The translations under genes were made by a program, and so were the position numbers. A stretch of 64,000 bases of DNA, taken from positions 1 through 64,000 of the forward strand of contig NZ_JACTVJ010000010.1 in assembly GCF_014493765.1 (NCBI RefSeq), given 5' to 3'. Numbering within the stretch: position 1 is the first letter of the stretch; every line of letters begins with the position of its first letter. This document shows, in pieces, positions 29,128 to 38,214 of the stretch. The DNA is from Streptomyces polyasparticus (lineage in GTDB: Bacteria > Actinomycetota > Actinomycetes > Streptomycetales > Streptomycetaceae). The notes under the pieces are model-generated. The model did no database searches, was not told where the DNA came from, and was given only the letters and a program-made list of their open reading frames with translations.

Positions 29128-29799
29128 ATGCCCTCGCTCGACTGTCAGGACAACGTCTTCGTCCTCGACCTCGGAGACGGTGAGAACCGCTTCCACCCCG
29201 ACTGGCTCGCCGCGGTCGGCGCCGCGCTCGACGAGGTGGAGAAGGCCGAGGGCCCGCGTGCCCTGGTCACCGCCGCCACCGGCAGGTTCTACTCCAACGG
29301 CCTTGATCTGGACTGGCTGTTCGCGCACGCCGACCAGCACCGGGACTACGTCATCTCCGTCCACGAGCTGTTCGCGCGGATGCTGTCGCTGCCGGTCGTC
29401 ACGGTGGCCGCACTGCAGGGGCACACCTTCGCCGCCGGCGCGATGTTCTCCCTCGCCCACGACTTCCGCGTCATGCGCGCCGACCGCGGCTTCTGGTGCC
29501 TGCCCGAAGCGGACATCAACATCCCCTTCACGCCCGGCATGTCCGCCCTGATCCAGTCCCGCCTTGCGCCGGGGACCGCCCACGAGGCAATGGTCACCGC
29601 GCGCCGCTACGGCGGCACCGATGCCGCGGCCGCCGGCATCGTCGACCGGGCCGTCGGCGAGGACGCCGTACGCGCCACCGCGATCGAGATCGCCCAGGCA
29701 CAGGTGAACAAGGCCGGCGACACCCTCGGCACCATCAAGGCCCGCATGTACGCACCGGCCCTGGCCACCCTGCGCGACACCACCGACCCGCTCGGCTGA
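29128..29799 (+). CDS. Enoyl-CoA hydratase/isomerase family protein
   Basis: The protein has 223 residues from ATG 29128, with GAAGGAG upstream. The crotonase oxyanion motifs are SNGLDLDWLF (near 52-61) and QGHTFAAGAMFSLAHDFRVM (near 97-116). The second catalytic Glu typical of hydratases is not obvious (PEADINIPF occupies the position), as in enoyl-CoA isomerase-type members. It sits in a plus-strand group with a TetR gene, a broken molybdopterin oxidoreductase and a thioesterase. Confidence 0.85.
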   Translation: MPSLDCQDNVFVLDLGDGENRFHPDWLAAVGAALDEVEKAEGPRALVTAATGRFYSNGLDLDWLFAHADQHRDYVISVHELFARMLSLPVVTVAALQGHTFAAGAMFSLAHDFRVMRADRGFWCLPEADINIPFTPGMSALIQSRLAPGTAHEAMVTARRYGGTDAAAAGIVDRAVGEDAVRATAIEIAQAQVNKAGDTLGTIKARMYAPALATLRDTTDPLG

Positions 29800-29893
29800 C
29801 CGGCACCACGCGCACGCACCGGCCCCGCCCCGGAGCCTCCGCCCTGGGGCGCGGGCTGCCTCAACCGACCTCCCGTACAAGGAGAGAACGCCG

Positions 29894-30439
29894 ATGACAG
29901 CCGACGCCGCCTGGCACAAAAGCGCGTGCATCCTGTGCGAGAACAACTGCGGCATCCAGATCCAGACCGAAGGCCGCCGCTTCATCAAGATCCGCGGCGA
30001 CAAGGAGCACGTGGCCACCGCCGGTTACACCTGCAACAAGGCCCTGCGTCTGGACCACTACCAAAACGGCGGAGCCCGCCTGACGACGCCGCTGCGCCGC
30101 GAGGCCGACGGCAGCTTCACGCCGGTCGACTGGGACACCGCACTCCGCGAGATCGCCGCCCGGCTCAAGGCTGAACGTGACACCCACGGCGGCGCATTCG
30201 CCCGGATCACCACCTCGCGCGGCACCGCCCGGGCGGTCGTCGAGATCGACGACCGTCTGCAGCCCGGGCATGCGGTCCTGCCCAACGGCTTCGGCCTCGA
30301 CCTGCCCACCGGAGACGGCGCGACCGAACGTACCGGAGTCGCCCTGAACACCCTCACCGACCGCACCTGGCGCGATCCGATCGCCGGCACGCCCTGGCAC
30401 AAACACGTGCCTGCGCGCATCGAGCCCCTTTCCATCTGA
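29894..30439 (+). pseudogene. Molybdopterin oxidoreductase with a large in-frame internal deletion
   Basis: The frame encodes 181 residues from ATG 29894. The first 95 are the N-terminal Fe-S/MopB domain (CILCENNCGIQIQ ... CNKALRL ... LTTPLRREADGSF). The frame then passes, near 30190-30205 (ERDTHGGAFARITTSRGTAR), straight into the C-terminal dinucleotide-binding domain (VVEIDDRLQPGHAVLPNGFG ... WHKHVPARIEPL). Intact members have about 700 or more residues, so the whole catalytic middle is missing without a frameshift. The product could still be made but cannot hold the cofactor normally. Confidence 0.8.
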
Positions 30440-30517
30440 CCCACCTGACCTTTCAAACCTGACGACGCACGCAGCTCATCGCCGCGGCGCCACCGGCACC
30501 ACGCAAGGAGAACGACC

Positions 30518-30961
30518 GTGACCACCACCGACTTCACCGCCATGACCGGCCTGGAACTGATGCGCTGGGTACAGACCGAACGCCCCACCGACATCCCCTC
30601 CATCGGCCGCCTGCTCGGCATGCGCTTCGACGAAGTCGACCACGGCCGCATCGTCGTCTCCCTCGACACCCGGCCCGACTTCGCCAACCCCCTCGGCACC
30701 GTCCACGGCGGCATCGCGGCCACCCTGCTCGACTCCGCGATGGGCTGCGCCGTGCACACCACGCTCCCCGCCGGCGCCGGCTACACCACCCTCGAACTCA
30801 AGGTGAACTACATTCGCGCGGCCCGCACCGACGGCCAGACCTTGACGGCAGAAGGCACCGTGATGCACGCCGGCCGCCGCACCGCCACCGCCGAAGGCAA
30901 GGTCCTCGACGAGCAGGGCAAGCTGATCGCCCATGCCACGACGACCTGCATGATTTTCTGA
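30518..30961 (+). CDS. PaaI-family hotdog thioesterase
   Basis: The protein has 147 residues from GTG 30518, with AAGGAG (30505-30510) upstream. The hotdog motif NPLGTVHGGIAATLLDSAMG (near 58-77) is that of PaaI acyl-CoA thioesterases, followed by VNYIRAARTDGQTLTAEG. It likely hydrolyses an aromatic or short acyl-CoA in the cytoplasm and fits with the nearby crotonase. Confidence 0.88.
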   Translation: MTTTDFTAMTGLELMRWVQTERPTDIPSIGRLLGMRFDEVDHGRIVVSLDTRPDFANPLGTVHGGIAATLLDSAMGCAVHTTLPAGAGYTTLELKVNYIRAARTDGQTLTAEGTVMHAGRRTATAEGKVLDEQGKLIAHATTTCMIF

Positions 30962-31053
30962 GCCGTACGATCAGGAACGCCCGGCCCGACGCCGTGCTCG
31001 CTTCGCCGGCCCGGCCGCGTGGGCTTGTCAGTTGCCTGTGCCGGCATGCTGCC

Positions 31054-31224
31054 GTGACAGAGATACGTGATCAGCGTCCCGTGGAGGCCACCATCGATCC
31101 CCCCGGCCGTGGCGAGGAGTGGATGGTCGCCGACGTCGGCGCCGTCCCGGGGCCCGGCGACCGGGCACGGGGCTTCGAGGAATGGGCGCGCCACTGGCAC
31201 ACCGGCAACGAGTGGTGGAGCTGA
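31054..31224 (+). CDS. Small hypothetical acidic protein
   Basis: The frame from GTG 31054 gives 56 residues, rich in Asp, Glu, Gly and Trp (ends HWHTGNEWWS). Third codon positions are strongly G/C, as expected for real coding sequence here, but there is no clear ribosome binding site and no family I recognise. An upstream in-frame start at 30994 is possible. It could also be a chance open frame. Confidence 0.35.
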   Translation: MTEIRDQRPVEATIDPPGRGEEWMVADVGAVPGPGDRARGFEEWARHWHTGNEWWS

Positions 31225-31241
31225 CGGCGGTGCCCGCAGGG

Positions 31242-31805
31242 CTACTTCATCCCGGAGATCTTGAACAGCAGATGCGCCGTATCGCTGTCGATCCGCCGGG
31301 ACAGCTGACGCAGCGCGGTGTCGCCGCAGGTCAGCAGCCCCAACTCGCCGGAGGTGCGGGCGCCTTGGGCGACCAGGGCCCATAGATCCGGGTTCGCTGT
31401 CAGGACCTCGGGGTCCACCTCGACGCGCTTCCCGTACAGATCGCGCAGAAGCAGCCGCTGCGAGACCCCGTCGATCCAGCGTACGGAGACGAGGCGGTCC
31501 GTACGTACGCGCTTGGTGCGCAGCAGGTTCCGCGATGCGAGCCAGCCGTGGCCCGCCGTGACCCTGGGCGGCAGCAGCACCACGAAGAGGAGCCCGGCCA
31601 GGGCCGCCCAGGCGCCGGCGCGCGGCAACGTCAGTCCGCCGTCGGCTCCGTCCACCAACGACAGCAGCGCGAGGAGTGAGCCGGAGCAGAGGGCGGCGTC
31701 GCGCAGATCGCCGGACCAGCGGCGATCGTGGACGGCAGGGGTGGAGCGCGCTGCGGGATCCGGAGGTTCCGCGCCGGCTCCGGTGGTTTCGATACGAGAT
31801 TCCAT
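31242..31805 (-). CDS. Membrane protein with a PH-like cytoplasmic domain
   Basis: The protein has 187 residues from ATG 31805. Two hydrophobic helices (about 40-60 and 66-83) are followed by a region (RTKRVRTDRLVSVRWIDGVS and RLLLRDLYGKRVEVDP) like bacterial PH domains. Function unknown. The ribosome binding site is weak. The 250 bases upstream (31806-32057) hold only a short leader for the divergent permease. Confidence 0.65.
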   Translation of the reverse strand: MESRIETTGAGAEPPDPAARSTPAVHDRRWSGDLRDAALCSGSLLALLSLVDGADGGLTLPRAGAWAALAGLLFVVLLPPRVTAGHGWLASRNLLRTKRVRTDRLVSVRWIDGVSQRLLLRDLYGKRVEVDPEVLTANPDLWALVAQGARTSGELGLLTCGDTALRQLSRRIDSDTAHLLFKISGMK

Positions 31806-32057
31806 ACGGATGAACGTAGAGACCGGCGAGTCCCGCGCCACGTCCGTTGACGGGGCTCTGATGCCATGACGATCGAACCTTGACGCCCTGATCCGGACGG
31901 ATCCTCGCTCCCCTCGGGGCACACGCGTCAAGTACGCGTGAAGACCGGGCCCTTCGGCGCGAAGAACGCGCAAGGGACGTACACGACGGCCCGCGAGCGG
32001 CCGGAACCTGAGCGGACCTGCCCACAGGCAGCGCGAAGCAGCTGAAGGAGCACGCGC

Positions 32058-33920
32058 ATGTCCGTCCTGACCGCCGTATCCGGTGCCGCCCCCACCGCCG
32101 GGGAGCCGCCGGATATCGGTGAACGCCACCGCCTCACCGCCCTCACGGGTCTGGCCGCACTGTCCCTGGACGCCATGGCATCGGTGGCGTACGGGCCCGA
32201 GGCGATCGTCCTCGTGCTGGCCGCGGCGGGCGGCCACGGCCTGGGCTTCACACTGCCGGTGACGCTGGCGATCGCCGTGCTGCTCGCGGTCCTGGTCGCC
32301 TCGTACCGGCAGGTGATCGCCGCGTTCCCGGACGGCGGCGGCTCCTATGCCGTGGCGAAGCGTCACTTGGGACGGCGTACGAGCCTGGTGGCTGCCGCTT
32401 CCCTCGTCCTCGACTACGTGCTCAATGTCGCGGTCGCCGTGACGGCCGGTGTCGCCGCGCTGACCTCCGCCTTCCCAGAGCTGTACGGCGAGCGGCTGTG
32501 GCTCTGCCTGGGGGTGCTCGCGCTGATCACCGCGGTCAATCTGCGCGGCATCGTCGAGTCCGCGCGGGTGTTCATCGCCCCGACCGCGGTCTTCGTGGCC
32601 GCGATCTTCGCGCTGATAGCCGTCGGTCTGCTCCGGGACGGCCCGGTGTCGACCGAGGCCGCCGCCGGTCACGCCTCCGTCCTCGGGGACGACGCCGCCA
32701 GCGTGGGTGCGCTGCTTATGCTCAAGGCCTTCGCCTCGGGCTGTTCGGCACTCACCGGCGTCGAGGCCATCGCGAACGCGGTCCCGTCCTTTCGGGCGCC
32801 GCACGCCAAGCGGGCGCAGCGTGCGGAGATCGCGCTCGGCGGTCTGCTGGGGGTGATGCTCATCGGTCTCGCCGTGCTCATCTCCCGCTTCGGCCTGCAG
32901 CCGGTCGAGGGCGTCACCGTCCTCGCGCAGCTCGCGGACGCCTCGCTCGGACACAACTGGGCTTTCTACGTGATCCAGTTCGCCACCATGGTCCTGCTCG
33001 CACTCTCCGCGAACACGTCCTTCGGCGGCCTGCCCGTGCTCCTGAAGCTGCTCGCCCGCGACAACTACCTGCCGCATGTCTTCGCGTTGAAGGCGGACCG
33101 CCAGGTGCACCGCCACGGAGTATTTGCGCTCGCCGGCGTATCGGCGGTGCTGCTCCTGTTCTCCGGCGGCGACACCAACACCCTTGTCCCCCTGTTCGCC
33201 ATCGGTGTCTTCGTCGGCTTCACCGTCGCCCAGACCGGCATGGTTCTGCACTGGAGCCGCGAGCGAGGCCCCCGCTGGGCCGGCAAGGCCTCCCTCAACG
33301 GTCTCGGCGCCCTGCTCACCGGCGTCAGCGCGATCGTCGTAACCGCCACCAAGTTCCACGACGGAGCCTGGCTGATCGTCGTCGCCCTTCCGCTGCTCGT
33401 CCTCTCCTTCGAGGCCGTGCACCGGGCGTACGAGGGGATCGGCGAGCGGCTCGGCATCGGCCAGGTCCCCGAAGTCCCGTACCGCGAACGCTCGTTGGTG
33501 ATCGTCCCGGTCTCCGGGCTGTCGAAGCTCACCTCCGAGGCCCTGAACGCGGCCGTGTCGCTGGGCGACGAGGTACGGGCCGTCACCGTCACCCATCTGG
33601 ACGCCGAGGACCGCGAGGCCGCCGCCGCGCTGCGCCGGGACTGGGAACTCTGGAACCCGGGCGTCGACCTCGTGGAGCTGACATCCGAGAACCGAACCGT
33701 GGGCCGCCCTGTCGCCGCGTACGTCCGCAGGATCCGCGACCAGCGTCCGGGCACCCGCGTCACGGTCCTGATCCCCGAGGTCGAGCCGTCCCGGCTCTGG
33801 CAGCGGATGCTGCAGAACCAGCGCGGCGCGGTCGTCGCCCACGCGGTGCGCCGCGACACGGACGCGGCGATCTGCCGCCTGCGCCTCCGGCTTCCGTCCG
33901 CCGGCTTCCGCAAGCGTTGA
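32058..33920 (+). CDS. APC-superfamily permease, KimA-like potassium transporter
   Basis: The protein has 620 residues from ATG 32058, with AAGGAG (32045-32050) seven bases upstream. About 12 helices are followed by a soluble C-terminal domain of roughly 150 residues (VPVSGLSKLTSEALNAAVSL onward). The helix-1 segment MASVAYGPEAIVLVLA and the C-terminal domain match the KimA group of high-affinity potassium importers, which in Firmicutes are controlled by c-di-AMP. I could not make out a ydaO-type riboswitch in the leader. Substrate inferred from family. Confidence 0.75.
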   Translation: MSVLTAVSGAAPTAGEPPDIGERHRLTALTGLAALSLDAMASVAYGPEAIVLVLAAAGGHGLGFTLPVTLAIAVLLAVLVASYRQVIAAFPDGGGSYAVAKRHLGRRTSLVAAASLVLDYVLNVAVAVTAGVAALTSAFPELYGERLWLCLGVLALITAVNLRGIVESARVFIAPTAVFVAAIFALIAVGLLRDGPVSTEAAAGHASVLGDDAASVGALLMLKAFASGCSALTGVEAIANAVPSFRAPHAKRAQRAEIALGGLLGVMLIGLAVLISRFGLQPVEGVTVLAQLADASLGHNWAFYVIQFATMVLLALSANTSFGGLPVLLKLLARDNYLPHVFALKADRQVHRHGVFALAGVSAVLLLFSGGDTNTLVPLFAIGVFVGFTVAQTGMVLHWSRERGPRWAGKASLNGLGALLTGVSAIVVTATKFHDGAWLIVVALPLLVLSFEAVHRAYEGIGERLGIGQVPEVPYRERSLVIVPVSGLSKLTSEALNAAVSLGDEVRAVTVTHLDAEDREAAAALRRDWELWNPGVDLVELTSENRTVGRPVAAYVRRIRDQRPGTRVTVLIPEVEPSRLWQRMLQNQRGAVVAHAVRRDTDAAICRLRLRLPSAGFRKR

Positions 33921-34086
33921 GCCGGCTCGGGAAGGCCCCGTGGGCTCGGAGCGGCCGTCGTACTCGTGTGGGAGGGGTTTCGTTCGGCTTCGCCGGGGTG
34001 CACTCATCTTCGCGGCACCGAGAGCGCGGTTGATGGCGGAGATGGTGCCTGCGTTGCCCGATGGTGAGGTGTTCTACAGTCGCCGC

Positions 34087-34701
34087 ATGCGACCAGTGGT
34101 GACCGGAGTGGCGACAGCCGGGGCGGCAATCCTGGCTTGGGGTGAGTGGATGAACTGGCGCTGGTCCCGCGCGCTCGTGGGGGACGGAGGCGGAGGCGCC
34201 GAGGGCGTGGTCGTGCTGGGATACCGGAACCCGCAGGCGACGGCCAACTTCGTCAACCGCTGGCGCGTGCGTGCGGGACTTCGCTCGGTGACCGCGGACG
34301 GCGCGGCCGGCACGCGCGTGATCTTCAGCGGCGGTGCGACCACCAGCAACGGTGCTGCGGAGGCCCAGTTGATGGCCGACTACGCGAAGTCGGTGCTCGG
34401 ATTCGACGGCGCAGTGATCCTTGAGGAGGAGAGCAGGTCGACCTGGGAGAACATCACGAACGTGATCCCGCTGCTCGAAGACGTGGACCGCATCAAGATC
34501 GTGTCGCAGCCGGCGCATGCGCTCAAGGCCCGCGCGTACTTGCGGCGGCAGCGCCCTGATCTGGCCGAGCGGCTCGTGCGCGCGGATGACTACCACCTGG
34601 GCGAGTGGCTGTTCGCCAAACCCCTGCTGGCTCTGTACGGGCTGGTGACACTCCGCGGGCTCACCGCCGATGAACGGAAGACGTCGCCGGGCGGGGTGTG
34701 A
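34087..34701 (+). CDS. YdcF/SanA-like (DUF218) protein
   Basis: The protein has 204 residues from ATG 34087; in-frame ATG 34033 is possible and neither has an ideal ribosome binding site. An N-terminal hydrophobic helix leads to a DUF218 domain: GVVVLGYRNPQATANFVNRW, then VIFSGGATTSNGAAEAQLMA, with EEESRSTWENI at the usual late position. Family members (SanA, YdcF) are linked to envelope integrity; the reaction is not established. Confidence 0.75.
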   Translation: MRPVVTGVATAGAAILAWGEWMNWRWSRALVGDGGGGAEGVVVLGYRNPQATANFVNRWRVRAGLRSVTADGAAGTRVIFSGGATTSNGAAEAQLMADYAKSVLGFDGAVILEEESRSTWENITNVIPLLEDVDRIKIVSQPAHALKARAYLRRQRPDLAERLVRADDYHLGEWLFAKPLLALYGLVTLRGLTADERKTSPGGV

Positions 34702-34913
34702 GCCACGGCGGACCGGACGCCGAACTGTCTTATCCCGTACGGAGGTTGGTGGGCCCGGCTGCGGCTACACCCGCCCCGCCCGACCGCGCAAGGCATCCCG
34801 CCTCAATCGGGCGGAAACTCGGAAAAGCCTCCCCCTGCCGGGCGGAGCCGCTCCTAGCCTGCCCCTTGGCAGAGCAACAGCAGGATCATGACCAAACCAA
34901 GGCGTGACCGATC

Positions 34914-35415
34914 GTGGGCGGATCAGTGTCGCGGCTCACTCGCGGGTTCCCTGCGGAGCTGACCAGCTTCGTCGACCGGCGTGCGGAGACGGCCGAAGCC
35001 AAACGGCTGCTCTCTGCTGCCCGGTTGCTGACCCTGACCGGGCCGGGCGGCGTGGGGAAGTCGCGTCTCGCGGCGCATGTGGCCCGCCAGGTCGCGCGCG
35101 TTCCCGGACGGGGTCTGGTGCGCGCCGCTGGCCGGTCTAGAGGACCCCGGTCTCTGCACGCGCGCGGTCCGGTCAGCCTCTGCCTGTCCCTGGACGCCAC
35201 CTGCCGCCTGCCGCCTGCTCCGCGGCGAGGTCACCGACCGCGGCCGCAACCACCTGCCCGGCCCGCGGGCCACGACCCCCGAGGACGAGACAGGCCGAGG
35301 CCTCCACCTCGTCGAGGCGCTGTCCCTGCGCTGGGGCTGCATCCCACAGCCAGGCGGCAAGACCGTCTGGTTCGAACTGCACTGCGCCGACCTCAGCGAG
35401 CCACCCGGCCCCTGA
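34914..35415 (+). pseudogene. Chimera of an ATPase-type LuxR regulator N-terminus and a HATPase C-terminus
   Basis: From GTG 34914 the frame reads like the start of large AfsR/LuxR-type ATPases (ELTSFVDRRAETAEAKRLL, Walker A GPGGVGKS). Near 35095-35100, in a GCGCGC run, two bases are missing, and the sequence continues in the next frame (FPDGVWCAPLAGLEDPGL). By about 35220 that frame becomes the end of a RsbW-like anti-sigma ATP-binding protein (EVTDRGRNHLPGP ... TGRGLHLVEALSLRWG ... KTVWFEL), stopping at 35415. Two unrelated genes have been joined by deletion. Confidence 0.65.
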
Positions 35416-35436
35416 GCACCCGGCCCGAGAACGGTC

Positions 35437-35470
35437 GCGTCCCGCCCGGTGCGCCCAACCGCCGGGACGC
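35437..35470. terminator. Hairpin after the chimeric pseudogene
   Basis: GCGTCCCG (35437-35444) pairs perfectly with CGGGACGC (35463-35470), followed by GGCTTTGCTT. It fits an intrinsic terminator about 22 bases past the stop of the preceding remnant. Confidence 0.6.
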
Positions 35471-35579
35471 GGCTTTGCTTGGCTGGCAGTGATGGCCGTC
35501 GGGCCCGGCCACAGTGGGATCCGGAGTGCCGAGGTGATGGTGGCTTCCCTCCTGGGGCAGCAGCCGTTGCGGTCCGGCC

Positions 35580-35990
35580 ATGTTGCGACGCGTCAGAGCG
35601 CATCGGATTGCCTTGGCTGCCGCGGTCCTCGCGCTGGGCGGATGCGGCGCCCTGCCCGGCGGCGAGTCACCGGACCCGTATACGAGCGTGATTCCGGCAC
35701 CTACGTCGGACAGCCGTGGCGGCGGCGAGGAGTTCGTTTTCAGCAGTGGGTCATTCGAGATCGCCGAGCAGGACGACGTGGCGAAGGGGCAGCCGTGCGA
35801 GAAGGAGGGCGCGTTCGGTGTCGGTCCGGGGGACGACCGGTTCCGATGCCATGACGCACACTGGGTGCTGCTGGTCTGGGAGCCGCCCGAAGCCGGGAGC
35901 AGCTGCCCGGTGGAGGGGCAGCAGTTCTTCCAGCGGAACGAGCCGACTCACCAGTGCCGTGACGGTCGTTGGGAGCAGCTGCCGGGCTGA
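35580..35990 (+). CDS. Hypothetical secreted lipoprotein
   Basis: The protein has 136 residues. A basic N-terminus, hydrophobic stretch and lipobox LGGC (Cys 22) indicate lipid anchoring outside the membrane. Four further cysteines in the mature part (PCEKEG, FRCHDAHW, SSCPVEG, HQCRDGRW) probably form two disulfides. No family recognised. The ribosome binding site is weak. Confidence 0.65.
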   Translation: MLRRVRAHRIALAAAVLALGGCGALPGGESPDPYTSVIPAPTSDSRGGGEEFVFSSGSFEIAEQDDVAKGQPCEKEGAFGVGPGDDRFRCHDAHWVLLVWEPPEAGSSCPVEGQQFFQRNEPTHQCRDGRWEQLPG

Positions 35991-36033
35991 ACCCTTCCGC
36001 AGGCCGTGGTCGGCCCCGGAGGACGGCGCGAAC

Positions 36034-36210
36034 TCACAGACCCCGATAGATCAACCAGCCGCCGAGGACGAGCAGTACTGGTGAGCCCAGGATCCACAGG
36101 AAGCGGCCGGTGTGCGCCATCGGACCGTGCCTGTTCATGAACTTGGTTGCCACGACTCCGAGGAGGGGCACTCCCACGATGACGATCAATATCCCGACGA
36201 TCAACTCCAT
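36034..36210 (-). CDS. Small membrane protein with two helices
   Basis: The protein has 58 residues from ATG 36210, with GGAGG seven bases upstream. Helix 1 is ELIVGILIVIVGVPLLGVV, helix 2 FLWILGSPVLLVLGGWLIY, joined by a short basic loop. Common in Streptomyces; function unknown. Confidence 0.7.
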   Translation of the reverse strand: MELIVGILIVIVGVPLLGVVATKFMNRHGPMAHTGRFLWILGSPVLLVLGGWLIYRGL

Positions 36211-36389
36211 GGAGCGCCTCCGAGGTCCTCGGATCAGCATGTGGGCTGAGCGTAGCGGCGGCGGCCTCAGGTAGCCCCATGGCTCGCGCGGAACTGCGCC
36301 TGGGTGGGCTCGCGGCCTGAACCTCCGTACGGTACAGCTGAGTTGATGAGGTGATGGCAGATCGGTTCGGCATAGGGAGGAGAAGGACC

Positions 36390-36899
36390 GTGCACCGTGG
36401 CGCAGCGGTCGTCGCAGGAGTCCTGCTGCTGACCGGAGTCACCGGTTGCGGGGCGGTCTCCGACGCATCCCTGGCCGGTCAGGCCTCCACGGCGGCACCC
36501 GCCAAGGGGGAGGCGGCCGGCACCCTGAAGAACCCCGATACGCCGCCCCGGATGATCCTCCGCGGGAAGGACGATCCCGTGGCAAGCCTGCTGGGAGCCT
36601 TCACGGGAACGCTCGTCGTCACGGGCAAGAACTGCATCGGCGCGCAATCCGACATCACCGGGGAGAACGCCGCCCTCAGCTGGGGCCATGGATGGACGGC
36701 CAAGATCGAGGACGGCATGGCCGTCGTCTACGACGAGGAAGGCAAGGTGTTCGCGCGAGAGGGCGACAAGGTGAGTCTGGGCGGAGGAGCGTCCTCCCGG
36801 TTCACCCACCACCCGTGCGCCGAACGCAGCATCTTCGACGTCAACAATGCACCCGTCGACAACGCACCCGTCGAAAAGGGAGAGCCGCTGACGCGGTGA
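36390..36899 (+). CDS. Hypothetical lipoprotein
   Basis: The protein has 169 residues from GTG 36390, chosen for the strong upstream GGAGGAGAAGG; in-frame starts at 36351 and 36354 exist. Signal peptide with lipobox LTGVTGC. The mature region holds one Cys in KNCIGAQ and one in HPCAERS, and ends with a short repeat, VDNAPVDNAPVEKG. No known domain seen. Confidence 0.72.
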   Translation: MHRGAAVVAGVLLLTGVTGCGAVSDASLAGQASTAAPAKGEAAGTLKNPDTPPRMILRGKDDPVASLLGAFTGTLVVTGKNCIGAQSDITGENAALSWGHGWTAKIEDGMAVVYDEEGKVFAREGDKVSLGGGASSRFTHHPCAERSIFDVNNAPVDNAPVEKGEPLTR

Positions 36900-36929
36900 G
36901 GTCCGGCCGTTCCCCGCCGGAACAACCTC

Positions 36930-38051
36930 TCAGCCCGCCCGCTCCGGCGAGCCCCGCCGGCCGTCGAACGGTCGCTGCAGCCCGCCGACGGCGGCCGGAC
37001 GCGGTGCCTGCTCCTCCGCCGAGGACGTCGCGAGCGCCGTCCCGAGGCCGGTCCTCGCATAGCGGACGACGCGACCTCGGCGGCTTCGGTCGACCAGTCC
37101 GGCCCGCAGCAGAATGCCGAGGTGGTACGAGACGGTCGCGCTGCTCCAGCCGGTCCGCCGGCTCAACTCGACGGTGGAAGCAGGCGTGTCGAGCGTGGTC
37201 AGCAGCGCGGCCCTGGTCACACCGACGAGTCCCGCGAGGGCCGATTCCGCCGCGCCCGCCGGACGCTCCCCGAGGGCGGCGATGCCGCGGGCCCGGTAGA
37301 TCAGCAACGGCGGGTGCGGATGTTCGGCAGCGAACAGCACCGGGCCGACATGCGTCGTGGCCGGCACGAAGAGCACTCCTTCGTCAGCCCAGTCGATGAC
37401 CCCGGAGTAGGGGCGCTCAAGGACGAGCTCCGTGCCCGTCCACTGCATCCGCTCGCCGAGATCGTCGAGCACCGCCGCCGCGCCGTACGCGGCCATCCGG
37501 TCGGCACGGTTGCTGATGTCGGCATCCAGAACGGTCCGCACCCGAGGCCAGTCCGGTGCCAGTACGTTCTCGAACAGGGTCGCCATCGCCGTCGCGGCAG
37601 CCGACACCACGGCGGCACCTCCGTCGCGCGCCACGCTCTCGAGCGCGGGCGGCATCGGCCGCCGCCACCGCTCGTACGCCGCCTCGCTCTCATGCAGCGC
37701 GCGTACGTGGGGCCACACGCGCCTGCCGCGGATCGCGATGTCGAGTTGGTAGTCGGCCTCTTCGGCAGGGGTCGCCGCGATGCGCGCCGCCACCTCCTGC
37801 AGGGACTCGCCGTGGCGCGGCACAGGTGTCAGGAAATCCGGGGCGTTGCTGTGATCGGTGGGCACCAGAGCCTCGAGGAGCGCCAACTGCCCCGGTGGGA
37901 GGGCCCGTCGGGCATCGGCGTACCACTGCCGTGCGTGAGCGGCCGGATGCCGGCCGCGGTGCCGCAGCACGCCGAGAACCTCCATGGCCGCAGACGTGGC
38001 AAACCGCGATCTGCTCCATGCCCGTGCGTCCAGCTGCACCCTCATCGCCAT
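36930..38051 (-). CDS. ArsR-like winged-helix regulator with a large N-terminal domain
   Basis: The protein has 373 residues from ATG 38051 (ATG 38045 is also in frame). The C-terminal winged helix (STVELSRRTGWSSATVSYHL, about 310-330) is ArsR-type; the first 280 residues form the DUF5937-like domain seen in many actinobacterial regulators. It is divergent from a Tat-exported protein, with two matching palindromes between. These are very likely its operators. Confidence 0.83.
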   Translation of the reverse strand: MAMRVQLDARAWSRSRFATSAAMEVLGVLRHRGRHPAAHARQWYADARRALPPGQLALLEALVPTDHSNAPDFLTPVPRHGESLQEVAARIAATPAEEADYQLDIAIRGRRVWPHVRALHESEAAYERWRRPMPPALESVARDGGAAVVSAAATAMATLFENVLAPDWPRVRTVLDADISNRADRMAAYGAAAVLDDLGERMQWTGTELVLERPYSGVIDWADEGVLFVPATTHVGPVLFAAEHPHPPLLIYRARGIAALGERPAGAAESALAGLVGVTRAALLTTLDTPASTVELSRRTGWSSATVSYHLGILLRAGLVDRSRRGRVVRYARTGLGTALATSSAEEQAPRPAAVGGLQRPFDGRRGSPERAG

Positions 38052-38088
38052 CCCGCGAGTCTCCCATCGCCGTCGGCGACGGGCCGAA

Positions 38089-38147
38089 GGATTCGAAGGG
38101 ACTCGAATGGTCGGGATCGGGCGGTGGATTCGAAGGCCCTCGAATCC
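38089..38147. promoter_or_regulatory. Twin palindromic operators for the ArsR-like regulator
   Basis: Two 22-bp palindromes 37 bp apart: 38089-38110 with arms GGATTCGA / TCGAATGG, and 38126-38147 with perfect arms GGATTCGA / TCGAATCC. They lie in the 163-base divergent gap between the regulator and the Tat protein. Confidence 0.8.
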
Positions 38148-38214
38148 ATGGCACTCGGAGCCGCCCCCAGCCGATGGTGATCCACGACCGTCCGACCACG
38201 ATCGAGGAGACACC

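Noticed and set aside
31806-32057. c-di-AMP (ydaO-type) riboswitch before the KimA-like permease
   Set aside because: I could not identify the conserved core; only a short leader with a ribosome binding site is visible.
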